Shown one piece after another: positions 1 through 9,958 of a DNA stretch of 64,000 nt. The position numbers were made by a program, and so were the translations under genes. Position 1 is the first letter of the stretch; every line of letters begins with the position of its first letter. Source of the stretch: Methanobacterium veterum (lineage in GTDB: Archaea; Methanobacteriota; Methanobacteria; Methanobacteriales; Methanobacteriaceae); NCBI RefSeq assembly GCF_000745485.1, contig NZ_JQJK01000015.1, forward strand, positions 62,001 to 126,000, in the 5' to 3' direction. The notes below the pieces were generated by a model. It ran no database searches. It was not told the DNA's origin and worked only from the letters and a program-made list of their open reading frames with translations.

Positions 1-221
1 TATTATTGATAAGGATCTACCTATTAAACTTACCTAGTTGAGTGCCGTGTTAAATCATTCCTAGTTCTAGCTGCTTATATGATCACTATTAATTATTTTT
101 TAAAAATTTTGGAATTTTTAGTATATCTCTGTTACTATCTAAATCCATTAAAGAAAGTATTTTTGATTATAAAGATGAAAATTGAAAGTTAATCTGGATC
201 ATACTATAGAAAAATAGTGTT

Positions 222-258
222 AAAAAAAAGAAAAATGGTCCTCAAATAGAGTTTTGAG
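222..258 (-). terminator. Probable intrinsic terminator of ftr
   Basis: On the minus strand just after the ftr stop codon, a 6-bp stem CTCAAA/TTTGAG with a 6-nt loop is followed within a few bases by a T-rich tract (the A-run at 222-236 on the plus strand). This is the usual look of an archaeal U-tract terminator. The preceding 221 bases of the window show no gene. Confidence 0.5.
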
Positions 259-266
259 AATCAAAT

Positions 267-1160
267 TTAGAAAATTTCGTGAAGCTTGATGTTGCATGTA
301 CCGAGGTTTCCACCGAAGTTTCCAGCGCTTATTTTTAAGACACCTGGGACTTTGGTTGCAGCGGTGATTCCAACTTTCATTGCTTCTTTAACAGCTTCTT
401 CGCTTGCACCATCAATAACGATTTCGTATACTCCGTTTACGTCAGCTGGAATATCGCTGTCTTCAACTTCGTTTTTGAGTGTAACACACATTTTTTCGTT
501 GGTGGAAGCACCTAAGAATTTGTATTTGTTTGATCCGACTTTAGAACCGGAAGCTACTACTCCACCAGGGAATGGGGTTATTGCACCTTCAACTGCTCCA
601 ATTGCATCTACTGCTGCTTCTGCTGCTATTAATGCTGATGATTGGCTGTCTCCCATTATAAAGAAGTTTCCTCCAGCTATTCCTGATTTGATTCCAAATT
701 CACCTTCAACTAAGAAGTCTCCAGACATAATTGGAACTGAGTAGACAGTTCTTCCATCTATGTTTAATTCTTTTTCGAAACCGTCTCCAAAGAATTTCAG
801 TTTGAATCCTACGTTTAGTTTCTCATCAGCATCATCAAGAGCATCGAATGCCGCGGTTGTTGCAGCGGTGAGTAAACACATTCCCACACGTTCTAATAAC
901 TCATGGTCAAGTTTTTTCTTGCTCATGTTACAGATCATGATCATGTAACCTGGTCTTCCGTCAGGGGTTTCTTCTGGCGGGACGTAGCAGTCTATTCCTG
1001 CCTCTGCAGGGCACCCGATAACTGATGTTCCGTAACCGGTTGCTTCTGTTGCTGCTATTTTAGCCAGCTTTTTGGTAGCTGCAGTTACAAGTATGCGTGA
1101 AACCTGTATTCCAAATGCTTCAGCAAAAGTATCTTCTATTTCTACTCCGTTTATTTCCAT
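267..1160 (-). CDS. ftr: Formylmethanofuran:tetrahydromethanopterin formyltransferase
   Basis: Ftr moves the formyl group from formylmethanofuran to tetrahydromethanopterin, the second step of CO2 reduction to methane, in the cytoplasm. The 297-residue protein is full length for the family and is recognisable throughout: N-terminal [17 protein letters not shown], the Gly-rich [18 protein letters not shown], and the C-terminal [18 protein letters not shown]. The ATG at 1160 is preferred to an in-frame GTG three codons upstream, because GGTGA lies five bases before this ATG and overlaps the GTG. It is a single-gene unit with its own TATA promoter and a downstream hairpin. Confidence 0.96.
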   Translation of the reverse strand: MEINGVEIEDTFAEAFGIQVSRILVTAATKKLAKIAATEATGYGTSVIGCPAEAGIDCYVPPEETPDGRPGYMIMICNMSKKKLDHELLERVGMCLLTAATTAAFDALDDADEKLNVGFKLKFFGDGFEKELNIDGRTVYSVPIMSGDFLVEGEFGIKSGIAGGNFFIMGDSQSSALIAAEAAVDAIGAVEGAITPFPGGVVASGSKVGSNKYKFLGASTNEKMCVTLKNEVEDSDIPADVNGVYEIVIDGASEEAVKEAMKVGITAATKVPGVLKISAGNFGGNLGTCNIKLHEIF

Positions 1161-1193
1161 GATAATCACCGTCTGATAGTCAGTTAAAAAGAA

Positions 1194-1237
1194 GTTATAT
1201 ATTTTTCTGTTTAACTTTTTTCCTAAAAAGGTTAAAC
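1194..1237 (-). promoter_or_regulatory. ftr promoter with flanking inverted repeat
   Basis: On the minus strand the TATA-like AAATATATAAC (1194-1204) lies about 35 bases upstream of the ftr ATG. Just upstream of it sits a 7-bp inverted repeat, GTTTAAC (1209-1215) and GTTAAAC (1231-1237), separated by 15 bases. The position next to the TFB-recognition region suggests an operator, but no regulator is identified. Confidence 0.55.
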
Positions 1238-1429
1238 AAAAACGTACCTATGAAATGGTATGTTTTCATGTTTGATTTTTTGATAAATTTAAAAGAGATT
1301 TGATGATGACAATTATCTATTGGATTAAATAGCAAATTATTGTTTTAATTAATTAAAAATGGCGTAATTTTTCACTTGAACCGTTAATTAAAAGAAATTT
1401 TACGAATACTGTAAAGATTTTTATCTGAC

Positions 1430-3277
1430 TTAAAAAACAATCTTAAATAGGGTTCCTGTATCCCTATAAATATTTATACTACCTGATAGTTGTTTTACAA
1501 GGGTGGTTACCAGCTGCAACCCTAATGTTTTTGTATTGTTAAAATCAATATTTTCAGGAAATCCAACTCCATCATCTGCAACTTTAAGCACGTATTTTTC
1601 ATCTTGAGGATGGAATTTAATTGATATATTCCCTTTTTGTCCCTGCACGAAAGCATGTTTTAAGGAATTACTAACTAATTCATTTATAATTAAACCACAA
1701 GGAACCGCAGTGTCTATATTTAGAAGAATATTTTCTACATTAATTTTAGGCTTTATTAGGTTTTTATCAATTCCGTATGAATTAAAAAGTCCAGATAATA
1801 ATCTCTGGATATAGTCTGCAAAATCAATTTTTGAAAGGTCACGAGATCGATAAAGCTCTTCGTGGACCATTGCCATGGATCTAACTCGATTTCGACTTTC
1901 ATTGAGAACATTTACTGTTTTTTTATCATTTAAATATCTGGATTGAAGATTTAAAAGAGAACTAATTATCTGCATGTTGTTTTTAACTCTATGATGAATT
2001 TCCCGTAAAAGCACTTCTTTCTCCTCTAAAGAAGATTTGAGCTGAGTTTCTACTTTTTTAAGTTCTTTAATATCTCGGGTGATATACACTGCCCCTGAAA
2101 ATTCTCCTTTAATATTAGAAAGGGGATTTCCCACGGTTTCTACCCAAATATAATGCCCATCAGCGTGTTTAAGCCTATGCTGTGTCCTATTTGGTTTTAA
2201 AGTTTGGATAACTGATTGAATTGTGTCTATAAGTATCTCAAAATCATCTGGATGGGCCATGCCGATAAATTCATAATCCCTTTTGCCAATGATATCTTCT
2301 GCTTCATATCCAAGTAAATCTTTAACAGAGGGACTTACATATTCAAAAATTCCGTCACTGTTAACCTGGAACATTAAATCCAACATATTATCTGTAATTA
2401 AGCTTAAATGCTCTTCTCTATCTTTAATGGAGTTTTCAATTTTTTTACGTTCGCTGATATCTTCACATATAAACAATCTCCCAAAATAGTGGTCTTCTTT
2501 ATCTCTAATTTGTTTAGAGAATCGTCTTATAATTCTGCCATCTGTAAGTGAAATTTCATCTTCCAGGGTTGATCTATTCTCTTCATGGTGAAGTGGCGCG
2601 CATGTTTCCATAAAATATTCTTTATCTTCTGCTAAAGGCAATATTTTTAATATAATATCTTTATTTTTAAGTTTACCTTCTTTTATTTCTTTTTCAAGCC
2701 CTTTTAAACCCCATAATTTACAAAAATTATGATTAAGGTATAAAACAGAATCAGTTTTGTTATCTACAACATAAAAAGCCAGAGGAGAATTTTCTGCCAC
2801 AGAACGAATTAGATTAATATTCCATCTTAAATTTTCCTCAGTCTTTTTAAGTTCTGTAATATCCTGGACAGTGCTGAGAACAAGTTTTTCAGATTCTACT
2901 TCAATGAGTTTTGAATGTATTTCTACAGGTATAATTGATTTATCTTTCTTAAAATGAGTGGATTGGAATTTTAGTTCTTGTTTCACAGGCTCTTCTGAGT
3001 GAAGATTTAATTTAGAAAATTCGGGAAAATTTAAGTCGTAAAGATTTGTTTTCATTAATTCATCTTTAGTATAACCCAGGAACTTGCAAGCTGTCTTATT
3101 TAGGTAAATGCAGTTTCCTTCAATATCGTGCAGGAAAATAGGATCAATGTGCTTGTCTAAAATACTGGTTTTTAGCCATAATTTTTCTTTTAAATTGCTA
3201 TGTCTCTCTATTTTTCCAATAGTGGAATGTATTTTAAATTTACCCTGCTGTTTTTTAAACATATCTTCATCATTCAT
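1430..3277 (-). CDS. Multi-PAS sensory histidine kinase
   Basis: A 615-residue soluble kinase with no clear membrane segment. Three PAS-type sensor regions are visible: about residues 40-150 (starting near DPIFLHDIEGNCIYLN), 155-285, and 290-410 (ITDNMLDLMFQVNSDGIFEY). They are followed by a HisKA_2-type dimerisation helix with the phospho-acceptor in EIHHRVKNNMQIISSLLNLQ (about 425-450), then a HATPase domain with the N box NELVSNSLKHAF and the G box DDGVGFPENI. The protein stops shortly after the last ATPase strand, as in many methanogen kinases. No response regulator is adjacent; the only receiver in the window, at 17.4 kb, is degenerate. The ligand cannot be predicted. Confidence 0.9.
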   Translation of the reverse strand: MNDEDMFKKQQGKFKIHSTIGKIERHSNLKEKLWLKTSILDKHIDPIFLHDIEGNCIYLNKTACKFLGYTKDELMKTNLYDLNFPEFSKLNLHSEEPVKQELKFQSTHFKKDKSIIPVEIHSKLIEVESEKLVLSTVQDITELKKTEENLRWNINLIRSVAENSPLAFYVVDNKTDSVLYLNHNFCKLWGLKGLEKEIKEGKLKNKDIILKILPLAEDKEYFMETCAPLHHEENRSTLEDEISLTDGRIIRRFSKQIRDKEDHYFGRLFICEDISERKKIENSIKDREEHLSLITDNMLDLMFQVNSDGIFEYVSPSVKDLLGYEAEDIIGKRDYEFIGMAHPDDFEILIDTIQSVIQTLKPNRTQHRLKHADGHYIWVETVGNPLSNIKGEFSGAVYITRDIKELKKVETQLKSSLEEKEVLLREIHHRVKNNMQIISSLLNLQSRYLNDKKTVNVLNESRNRVRSMAMVHEELYRSRDLSKIDFADYIQRLLSGLFNSYGIDKNLIKPKINVENILLNIDTAVPCGLIINELVSNSLKHAFVQGQKGNISIKFHPQDEKYVLKVADDGVGFPENIDFNNTKTLGLQLVTTLVKQLSGSINIYRDTGTLFKIVF

Positions 3278-3452
3278 GCACGATCCTCTAATTTAAGATG
3301 TTTATTAGAGTATATCATATAATAATATTTAAAATAATATCAATTTCCTATTTAAAATTGATAAATAGAAAAAATATTGTACATTGAGCTTATTTTTACT
3401 AAAAAGTAGAGTTGAGCATATCTCAGGGTTATTTTAGGTATTCTGATTTTTG

Positions 3453-4472
3453 TCAACTGTTTTTACTAAAAATTTTATCTACAACGCCGGTTCCAAAATA
3501 AGGAAGTACAGCAGTACCTATGATTGTGGTCATCCAGAATGAAATCAGCCTTTCAACTATGGTTGCTGCAGCACTTATGGATGGTGGAACACCTGCAGCA
3601 GAAAATAAAATTATCATCACACCATCAACTGCACCCAGGCCTCCTGGAAGAAGGGGTATCATTCCAAGCAGGGTAGAAATTATAAAAACTTCTGCTATTA
3701 ATATGAGTGATACTTCCGCGTTGAATGCAGAAAATACAATGTAAACTCTTAATATTTCAAAAATCCAGATTATAAAAGAAAGTGGGAGCCCATACATCAA
3801 AACATTTCTATCTTTTATCATAGTCCTCATGCTCTTTTGGAAGCCATGAATAACAGTTAATGCTTTTTCTTCGAGTGTGCTGTGTTCCTTTCTAGAAAAT
3901 CGTTTTATTACCTTTACAAGCCATAATGTGGCTTTTTTACCGAATTCTTTATTTATGGACATGTATAATGCCACTATAAATAGAATAAGCAGGGCTATAA
4001 CTGCAATTATAAGGCCTATTACTACCAGTTCCGATAAAGTCATGAATAAAACTAGAGAAATTATGGTTATAACGGCTAAAACCATGAAAGGAAATGTATC
4101 AAGCCCTCTGTCTGCTATTACGGTTGCAAAAGACTTTTCGAAGGTGGTTTTTGAGTATTTACTTAATATATATCCCCTTACTGGTTCTCCTCCCCCTCTT
4201 CCACTTGGAGTTAGATTATTAACAGCCATACCTACCATTAACATGGGAAGGAGATGAATTTTTTTAATGTTAATATCTACAGAATTCACATTAATTGCCC
4301 ATCGTTGGGTCCATAAACCATAAATTGCAAACTGTATAAGTACTGCAAGAAGCAGATACCATGGATTTGCTAATTCAACCGCACTTACAATTTTGCTTGG
4401 CCCTATAATCAGAACCATAGCTACGAGAATCCCAAATCCTACGAGTGATAAGATCAAAGTGCTATGTTTCAT
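3453..4472 (-). CDS. Flippase-like membrane protein (LPG synthase TM-domain / UPF0104 family)
   Basis: A 339-residue polytopic protein with about eight hydrophobic segments. It matches the membrane domain family of lysylphosphatidylglycerol synthases and archaeal UPF0104 proteins; the diagnostic part is [19 protein letters not shown] (about residue 90) and the C-terminal [17 protein letters not shown]. Related archaeal proteins lack the synthase domain and are thought to move lipids or lipid-linked sugars across the membrane, so flippase is an inference. The upstream minus-strand region carries a TATA-like TTTTATATACG about 25-35 bases before the start. Confidence 0.8.
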   Translation of the reverse strand: MKHSTLILSLVGFGILVAMVLIIGPSKIVSAVELANPWYLLLAVLIQFAIYGLWTQRWAINVNSVDINIKKIHLLPMLMVGMAVNNLTPSGRGGGEPVRGYILSKYSKTTFEKSFATVIADRGLDTFPFMVLAVITIISLVLFMTLSELVVIGLIIAVIALLILFIVALYMSINKEFGKKATLWLVKVIKRFSRKEHSTLEEKALTVIHGFQKSMRTMIKDRNVLMYGLPLSFIIWIFEILRVYIVFSAFNAEVSLILIAEVFIISTLLGMIPLLPGGLGAVDGVMIILFSAAGVPPSISAAATIVERLISFWMTTIIGTAVLPYFGTGVVDKIFSKNS

Positions 4473-4762
4473 ATTTTCTGCCCTTATTTGATTTATACGT
4501 ATATAAAATAATATTGATTTTGATATTTAACATTCTGAATTTTTATCTCATATTCAATTATTAAACAGTTAATTTAAGGTTTTTGATAATGTATACAACC
4601 TAGTATATAACTTTCGCTAATGTTTTATAATCATGTGCACGAATTATAATTTATGTTAAATTAGGGAATTAATCTTTAAAATATGTAAACTTACTTTGGG
4701 ATACAAAATTTACATTATTACTCCCTGAGAGATAAAATAGTTGTGCAGATTTTAAGTAATTA

Positions 4763-5245
4763 TTATAAAACAATAGATTCATAGCTTAAATCTTCAGGAT
4801 CAAGCAGTATAACTGTTTTTTTACCAGATAGGTATCCACATGTTTCTCCAGGGTTAATCATCATGCATTTTCCCTGTTTAACTTCTAATTTATGAGTATG
4901 TCCCCGTATAACGATATCATAATTCCCGCTTTTAACGAGAGCTGTCACAATATCCTCAGTTGTGCCGTGAATAACTGCAATTTTTTTTTCATACAATTCA
5001 AGTTCTTGAAAATCATCGTGGTAACAAATACCTTTAAAAAAATGCCGCAAACCATCTCGTTCACCGTCGTTATTCCCAAAAACGGCTTTAAATTCTGCAT
5101 TGAGATTTTTAATTTCTTTAGCAACGAATGGTGAAATCATATCTCCAGCGTGTATTACTAATTCTACTTTTGCTTCATTGAAAAATTTGACGGCTTCCCT
5201 TATTGCAGGTAAATTATCATGTGAGTCTGACATTATACCAATCAT
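4763..5245 (-). CDS. YfcE/MJ0936-type phosphodiesterase
   Basis: A small calcineurin-like metallophosphoesterase of 160 residues. Metal-ligand motifs are visible in order: GIMSDSHDN at the N-terminus, VIHAGD, VFGNNDGER, VIHGT and IRGHTHK, ending with a MINPGE motif. The ATG at 5245 is chosen because family members start directly with the first metal motif; an upstream in-frame ATG at 5284 would add 13 residues without homology support. It is transcribed divergently from the TRAM gene at 5394. Relatives hydrolyse phosphodiester model substrates; the natural substrate is unknown. Confidence 0.85.
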   Translation of the reverse strand: MIGIMSDSHDNLPAIREAVKFFNEAKVELVIHAGDMISPFVAKEIKNLNAEFKAVFGNNDGERDGLRHFFKGICYHDDFQELELYEKKIAVIHGTTEDIVTALVKSGNYDIVIRGHTHKLEVKQGKCMMINPGETCGYLSGKKTVILLDPEDLSYESIVL

Positions 5246-5328
5246 ATTTTTATTTATGTAAATAATCTGTATAAAATTGATCATTTATATCAAGTAAAAT
5301 CAATCTTTTTGAAATTATTAATAACAAT

Positions 5329-5378
5329 ATTTATATATCTTTAAAATAAAGAGTATTTTAAGCTAGTTTTCTAGCTTA
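5329..5378 (+). promoter_or_regulatory. TRAM gene promoter and 5'-terminal hairpin
   Basis: TATA box ATTTATATATC at 5329-5339. About 25 bases downstream, where transcription should start, lies a perfect 8-bp hairpin, TAAGCTAG (5359-5366), loop TTTT, CTAGCTTA (5371-5378). It ends 15 bases before the TTG start of the TRAM gene. The second TRAM gene at 46.9 kb has the same arrangement. Confidence 0.55.
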
Positions 5379-5393
5379 TTAGGATGTGATGAA

Positions 5394-5636
5394 TTGTTTA
5401 GAAATAATTACGGAAGAGATAATTTCTCAGATAAAGGACCTTCAGCTCCTATTAATGTAGGAGATGAATACGATGTTAAAATTGAAGATGTTGGAAGAGA
5501 TGGCGACGGAATCGCAAGAATAGAAGGATTTGTTGTCTTTGTATCAGGAGCAAAACTGGGCGATGAAGTTAAAATCAAAATTAACTCAACAAGAAGAAAC
5601 TTTGGTTTTGCTGATATAGTTGAAGATGTTGAATAA
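5394..5636 (+). CDS. Small TRAM-domain protein
   Basis: An 80-residue protein made almost entirely of a TRAM RNA-binding domain (about residues 20-78), with the hallmark [21 protein letters not shown] and closing [10 protein letters not shown]. Stand-alone TRAM proteins of methanogens are small RNA-binding proteins, some described as cold-responsive RNA chaperones. The start is TTG, supported by GTGAT four bases upstream; no in-frame ATG is available. A paralogue lies at 46714-46935. The upstream hairpin suggests control at the mRNA 5' end. Confidence 0.85.
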   Translation: MFRNNYGRDNFSDKGPSAPINVGDEYDVKIEDVGRDGDGIARIEGFVVFVSGAKLGDEVKIKINSTRRNFGFADIVEDVE

Positions 5637-5670
5637 ACTTAAATTAAATTTAATTTAATTAATAAGTCTT

Positions 5671-5707
5671 GAAAATAATGATTTTCACGACACTTCACTC
5701 TTTTTTT
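5671..5707 (+). terminator. Possible terminator after TRAM gene
   Basis: A short stem GAAAAT/ATTTTC (5671-5676, 5681-5686) followed after 13 bases by a run of seven or more T residues, 35 bases past the TRAM stop codon. The stem is weak and the T-run is offset, so the T-run alone may be the signal. Confidence 0.35.
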
Positions 5708-5950
5708 AATAATTAAATTCATTTTTTGTATTTGATAGTTACTTGATAGTTAGTTCATATATTGAACTTAAATTTTAAGGCGTTACTAATTTTTATTATT
5801 ATATTGACTTAAAGTAAAATTATAATCTTATTTGGCTATAATCAAAAATTATTTTAGTATTTTAATCATACTTTAATCTTTATATTTAATAGGTAGTTAT
5901 TACATAACTGATGTTAACGTGACTACGATGTGGTAGGAGGTTGTAACAAA

Positions 5951-6724
5951 ATGGCAGATCTAGTAACGCTTTTTATTGTGGGAATTATAATTTTGATTAT
6001 TTTAGGTCTTTCAATACGTGTAGTAAATCAATATGAAAGAGGGGTGCATTTTAGGTTTGGTAGAGTGATAGGGGTTAAAGATCCTGGTTTGCGCCTGATT
6101 ATTCCTGTAGTTGATAGGCTGGATAAAGTATCCCTTAGGATTGTCACTATGCCTATTCCATCCCAGAGAATAATAACTCAGGACAATGTATCAATTGATG
6201 TGGCTGCAGTTGCGTATTTTAAGGTTGTAAATGCATATGATGCTGTTGTTGCAATTGAAAATTACAACAGAGCAGTTAACCAGATTGCTCAGACCACTAT
6301 GAGAAATGTAATTGGACAATTCCTGTTGGACGATGTTTTATCTTCAACCTCAAAGATAAACGAAAGAATTAAGGAGATAATAGATAAACACAGTGAACCA
6401 TGGGGCGTACAGGTCACTGCTGTAGAAATTAAAGATATCAATTTGCCTGAAACAATGAGGAGATCCATGGCAAGACAGGCTGAAGCAGAGAGGGAGAAAA
6501 GAGCTAAAATCATTTCTGCTGAAGGTGAATTCCTTTCAGCTCAAAAACTAGGTGATGCTGCAGATATAATAACTGCACACCCGATAGCACTTCAATTACG
6601 TAACTTACAAGTGTTACTTGAAATAGCAAGTGAAAAGAATTCTACCATAGTATTCCCTGCAAGCTTCATGTCAACAGTTAGGGACTTAAAGGACTTCATG
6701 GAATCAGAAGTGAAACTTAAATAA
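5951..6724 (+). CDS. SPFH/Band 7 (stomatin-like) membrane protein
   Basis: A 257-residue protein with one N-terminal membrane helix (about residues 3-25), then the Band 7 domain ([21 protein letters not shown] ... [10 protein letters not shown]) and a charged helical tail ([19 protein letters not shown]). Stomatin-like proteins oligomerise at the membrane and scaffold proteases or channels. The ATG at 5951 is preferred because AGGAGG lies ten bases upstream; the longer reading frame from 5930 would include that site. No NfeD-like membrane protease gene is adjacent. The upstream spacer holds a TATA-like CTTTATATTTAATAG at about 5877-5891. Confidence 0.88.
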   Translation: MADLVTLFIVGIIILIILGLSIRVVNQYERGVHFRFGRVIGVKDPGLRLIIPVVDRLDKVSLRIVTMPIPSQRIITQDNVSIDVAAVAYFKVVNAYDAVVAIENYNRAVNQIAQTTMRNVIGQFLLDDVLSSTSKINERIKEIIDKHSEPWGVQVTAVEIKDINLPETMRRSMARQAEAEREKRAKIISAEGEFLSAQKLGDAADIITAHPIALQLRNLQVLLEIASEKNSTIVFPASFMSTVRDLKDFMESEVKLK

Positions 6725-6757
6725 AAAATATAAATGACTAATTTTCTTTATATTAAT

Positions 6758-7092
6758 ATTGTAAGAAGAAACAACCAAAACTTTGTTAACATTTCATACG
6801 ACCTTTTCAAACAAAAAATCAAATCTAAATGTGAGTTATAGGGCATTGAATATGTTGAAACAAGCGAATCATACACTTCACAGGAATGCAGTCAATGTGG
6901 AATCATAGGTAAAACTAATCTTAAATATAGGGATTGTATGTTTGTAAAAATTGCGGAAATGTTTTGAATGTTGATGTAACTGGTGCAATTAATATTTTAA
7001 GGAAAATAGCTCCTAAATCATTTTTGATATGGAGTAGTGGTACTGTGGACGTGCCAATTAGAATAAGAATGCTTGACATTAAACTTCTATGA
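6758..7092 (+). pseudogene. Decayed TnpB C-terminus (IS200/IS605-type)
   Basis: Only the last part of a TnpB/OrfB protein remains. Reading in frame from about 6758 gives RRNNQNFVNISYDLF, then an in-frame TAG at 6839-6841 where relatives have Tyr (CEL-Y-GIE), then ESYTSQECSQCG with the first zinc-ribbon CxxC. A one-base loss near 6935 shifts the frame; the other frame continues with YVCKNCGNVLNVDVTGAINI, the second CxxC and the RuvC-III DVTGA motif, ending at a TGA at 7090. No tnpA and no N-terminal half are present. It is a dead remnant. Confidence 0.82.
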
Positions 7093-7094
7093 AA

Positions 7095-7120
7095 CCCCTC
7101 CTGTAAGGGAGGTGGTTCAC
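7095..7120 (+). mobile_element. Right-end hairpin of the IS605-type remnant
   Basis: Right after the tnpB stop, the stem CCTCC (7097-7101), loop TGTAAG, GGAGG (7108-7112) is followed by TGGTTCAC. IS200/IS605 elements carry exactly such a subterminal hairpin at the right end, followed by a short TTCAC-like cleavage site; the same region forms the 3' end of the omega (guide) RNA of TnpB. The left end was not found. Confidence 0.65.
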
Positions 7121-7246
7121 TATTGGATATACATTTTTATAGTATGATGAGAAATATTTGAAAGTCTAACGATTCAAATAAATTAATGAATTAACTAATA
7201 AAAATTATTTTATTATTCTTAAAATACTCACAATAGAGGCGTAAAG

Positions 7247-7897
7247 ATGTATATAGTGATAATGGGTGCAGGAAGAGTTGGATTAAATCTTGCATCTAAC
7301 TTAGTTAGTCGAGGGCATGACGTGACCCTTATTGAAAGTGATGACAGCTTATGCGGCAATGCAGCGGCTGAATTGGATGCATTAGTTATTTGCGGTAATG
7401 GTACTGATACAAAAACACTTGAAGAGGCAAATGTAAGTGAGGCAGATGTTTTTGTTGCAGCTACTGGAAATGACGAGGCAAATCTTCTTTCTTGTATACT
7501 TGTAAAACAATATAATATTCCTAAGATTATCGCAAGGTTAAGCAATCCTGATCATGAAGAAGCATTTAAAAAAGTAGGAATAGACGATGTTATAAGTCCA
7601 GAACTTACAGCAGCAGGTTACCTCGAAAAATTAATAACAAGGCCAAAGGTGGCAGATTTAATAGTTATTGGAAAGGGAGATGCTGAAATACTGGACCTTA
7701 CGGTGAAAAATAATAAAGTCATAGGAAAGAAGATCAATGAAATTAACCCCACAGACGACTATATAATTGTGGCCCTGTATAAAAATGGTGAAATAACCAT
7801 TCCTAAGGCAGATATGGTTTTAAATGAAGGGGACAAAGTATCAATTCTCGTTAAAAACCGTGCTGTAAAGGATGTTGTGAAGACATTTACAAAATAA
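7247..7897 (+). CDS. trkA: TrkA family NAD-binding potassium transport regulator
   Basis: A 216-residue TrkA protein. The Rossmann (RCK_N) domain spans residues 1-125, with the nucleotide-binding [14 protein letters not shown] and the acidic end of strand 2 (LIESD). A TrkA_C domain follows at about 135-215 ([22 protein letters not shown]). Such proteins gate TrkH-type potassium channels in response to NAD(H) or nucleotides. No trkH is next to it in the window. The start follows GAGGCG by a few bases. Confidence 0.88.
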   Translation: MYIVIMGAGRVGLNLASNLVSRGHDVTLIESDDSLCGNAAAELDALVICGNGTDTKTLEEANVSEADVFVAATGNDEANLLSCILVKQYNIPKIIARLSNPDHEEAFKKVGIDDVISPELTAAGYLEKLITRPKVADLIVIGKGDAEILDLTVKNNKVIGKKINEINPTDDYIIVALYKNGEITIPKADMVLNEGDKVSILVKNRAVKDVVKTFTK

Positions 7898-8000
7898 ATT
7901 CTTATTGAGATTTTGAAATAATTTGAGTGCTTATTTTTAAGTTTAAAATCGACTACTTTTTACATAACCCATTTATATTTATAAAAATTCAAATTTATTT

Positions 8001-8936
8001 TTAGATGATGGTTATAATAAAGCATAATAATGCCACAAATATCCACTCTCCATCAACCAATATGTCTGTAGCAAATTTAGGGATTTTTTCAGCATTACAG
8101 AAATAATAAATATACCAGTATCCATAAATGATGCAGAAAATCAGCACTGGAAGATAACGTGTAAAAAAGCCCCAGTAAATGGATAATACAAGCCATGGAA
8201 TGAGTATAGAATGGATTATTAACAACATTTTTTCGGTTTTCTGCCGTCCGATAACAACAGGGATGGTTTTTATATTGTTCTTTCGGTCTCCTTTTATGTC
8301 TCTTATGTCAAATATGATGGCATTTACAAGGAGGTTAATGAAAATGAATGATGATATTAAAATTGTGATTATGAAACCTTTATAAGAACTAATCACTGGA
8401 AGAAAAACTATTCCAACTGTCCAACTTAGAGCTGCTATAATATTTTTCATTCCAGTTATATCCTTTAAGCGCGGAATTTTAGGTAATAATTTCACGCTAT
8501 ATATGATCCCGGCAAATAAGGGAAATAGGATCACAATTAAATCTAAAATGTTAACAAAAATTCCCAATAAAAGAGCAGTAAAATAGGATAATATTGTTAT
8601 AATTATAATAGCTTTTTCATTACCTAAAATATAATTCGCTCTTTCTGGTAGATTAACTGAATCTTCTTCTTTATCGGTTAATTTATTTAGATTATACACA
8701 CCAAACATAGTAAAAAACATTGCAAAGAGTAATTTGAGATTTGGTTCCAAATCGAACATCAGAAATGAAAAATATGTTAATGAAAAGCAAACTAATGATA
8801 TAAATAGTGAATTTAGTATTAAGAATGATATGAAGCGTTTAGTTTTTAAAAATAATTTATTAATTAACTTTTTTTGATCTTTTAAGATAATATTCAAATA
8901 ATTTTTCTCCCCATGCAATGGCATTTTTATCATCAC
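8001..8936 (-). CDS. UbiA family prenyltransferase
   Basis: A polytopic protein of about 311 residues with the two aspartate-rich motifs of UbiA enzymes: NLNKLTDKEED (about residue 84) and DIRDIKGDRKNN (about 210), plus some eight hydrophobic helices. These enzymes attach polyprenyl chains to aromatic or lipid acceptors in the membrane; the acceptor here is unknown. The frame overlaps the 3' end of the DUF1724-type regulator gene by 77 bases, so the first 20 or so residues are uncertain and a later start is possible. The overlap suggests the two genes form one operon. Confidence 0.75.
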   Translation of the reverse strand: MMIKMPLHGEKNYLNIILKDQKKLINKLFLKTKRFISFLILNSLFISLVCFSLTYFSFLMFDLEPNLKLLFAMFFTMFGVYNLNKLTDKEEDSVNLPERANYILGNEKAIIIITILSYFTALLLGIFVNILDLIVILFPLFAGIIYSVKLLPKIPRLKDITGMKNIIAALSWTVGIVFLPVISSYKGFIITILISSFIFINLLVNAIIFDIRDIKGDRKNNIKTIPVVIGRQKTEKMLLIIHSILIPWLVLSIYWGFFTRYLPVLIFCIIYGYWYIYYFCNAEKIPKFATDILVDGEWIFVALLCFIITII

Positions 8937-9663
8937 TTACTAGATCGATACTGTAATCGTATATTCCATTAACTATGAATAATCCTAATGAAAAAAAATC
9001 ATCTGCAACAGTAAATGCTTCTTTTACATGCTCATTTGTTACATATAATTCAAAATTCTTTTTTGAATATACTTCTGTTAGAACCCCTCGATTTAATATT
9101 CTTAAAATGGGATTAGTTACTATAAGCTGTACATATGTTCCATTTGAGACTAATATTTTTATAATTTCTGGAAAATCGGGATGATAAACTGGAGAAACGC
9201 CCTTCATTTTTTTAACATATTCTAATAGTTGAATAAAGTTTGTATGTGGCTTATGAATATCCATAGAATCTGCTTCTATGAGACTCGATTTCCTTAAATC
9301 TCCAAGATTTGTTATTAAATCTTTAGGTATTCCATCTATTTCATGATTCAACCATAATTTCTCGTGATTTTTTATGCTATCCATTGTTTTAATTAAATTT
9401 ACTAATTTAATGGTAAATATTTTTCCTATTTGTGATAAACTATAATTTTCCCCGTTTTTAAAGATTAAGTCGCGTTTTTCAAGCTTGCTTGTACTATGAA
9501 TGATAGTAGATGATTCTAGGTTAAGGTCCTGTTTTAATCCAGTCAAATTTTTTGAGCTTTCATTTAAGCTCAACAATATGCTAGTGCGAACATTAGAACT
9601 GGTTAAAAACTTCAAAAGGTCTGCTGCCTTGTCATACTGTTCATAAATACCTTTTGAGTTCAT
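8860..9663 (-). CDS. DUF1724-type HTH transcriptional regulator
   Basis: A 267-residue regulator of the archaeal family with an N-terminal winged helix (about residues 15-90, LTSSNVRTSILLSLNE ... LNLESSTIIHSTSKLEKRDL) and a C-terminal DUF1724 region (about 120-260). These proteins are common in methanogens and their ligands are mostly unknown. It overlaps the downstream prenyltransferase gene, so it may control that gene. The 215 bases upstream are extremely AT-rich, with several possible TATA boxes. Confidence 0.8.
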   Translation of the reverse strand: MNSKGIYEQYDKAADLLKFLTSSNVRTSILLSLNESSKNLTGLKQDLNLESSTIIHSTSKLEKRDLIFKNGENYSLSQIGKIFTIKLVNLIKTMDSIKNHEKLWLNHEIDGIPKDLITNLGDLRKSSLIEADSMDIHKPHTNFIQLLEYVKKMKGVSPVYHPDFPEIIKILVSNGTYVQLIVTNPILRILNRGVLTEVYSKKNFELYVTNEHVKEAFTVADDFFSLGLFIVNGIYDYSIDLVSDDKNAIAWGEKLFEYYLKRSKKVN

Positions 9664-9958
9664 ATTTTATACTTCCTTATTGATATAAATTGTGATTATT
9701 GTTATTAAGTAATATTAAGATATTTAGTAGTAATATATGCGCTTTTATAATTATTTTTATATTAATCAATATAATATGCACATTAATAAAATAAATAGTC
9801 TATTATTTTTATTTTATTTATATAATTTGAACTAATAGGCACATATATTCTATTTAATAATTTAAAGCTGAAAATAAATTAAATTAAAATATTATTAGTA
9901 GATATTTGTATAAATAAATTTAGAAAATTAAGATTTAAATAAAGAAAGCAATTAAAAC

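Noticed and set aside
6839..6841. TAG in the TnpB remnant as a possible pyrrolysine codon
   Set aside because: A frameshift follows within 100 bases, no N-terminal half exists, and I see no pyl genes; simple decay explains it.
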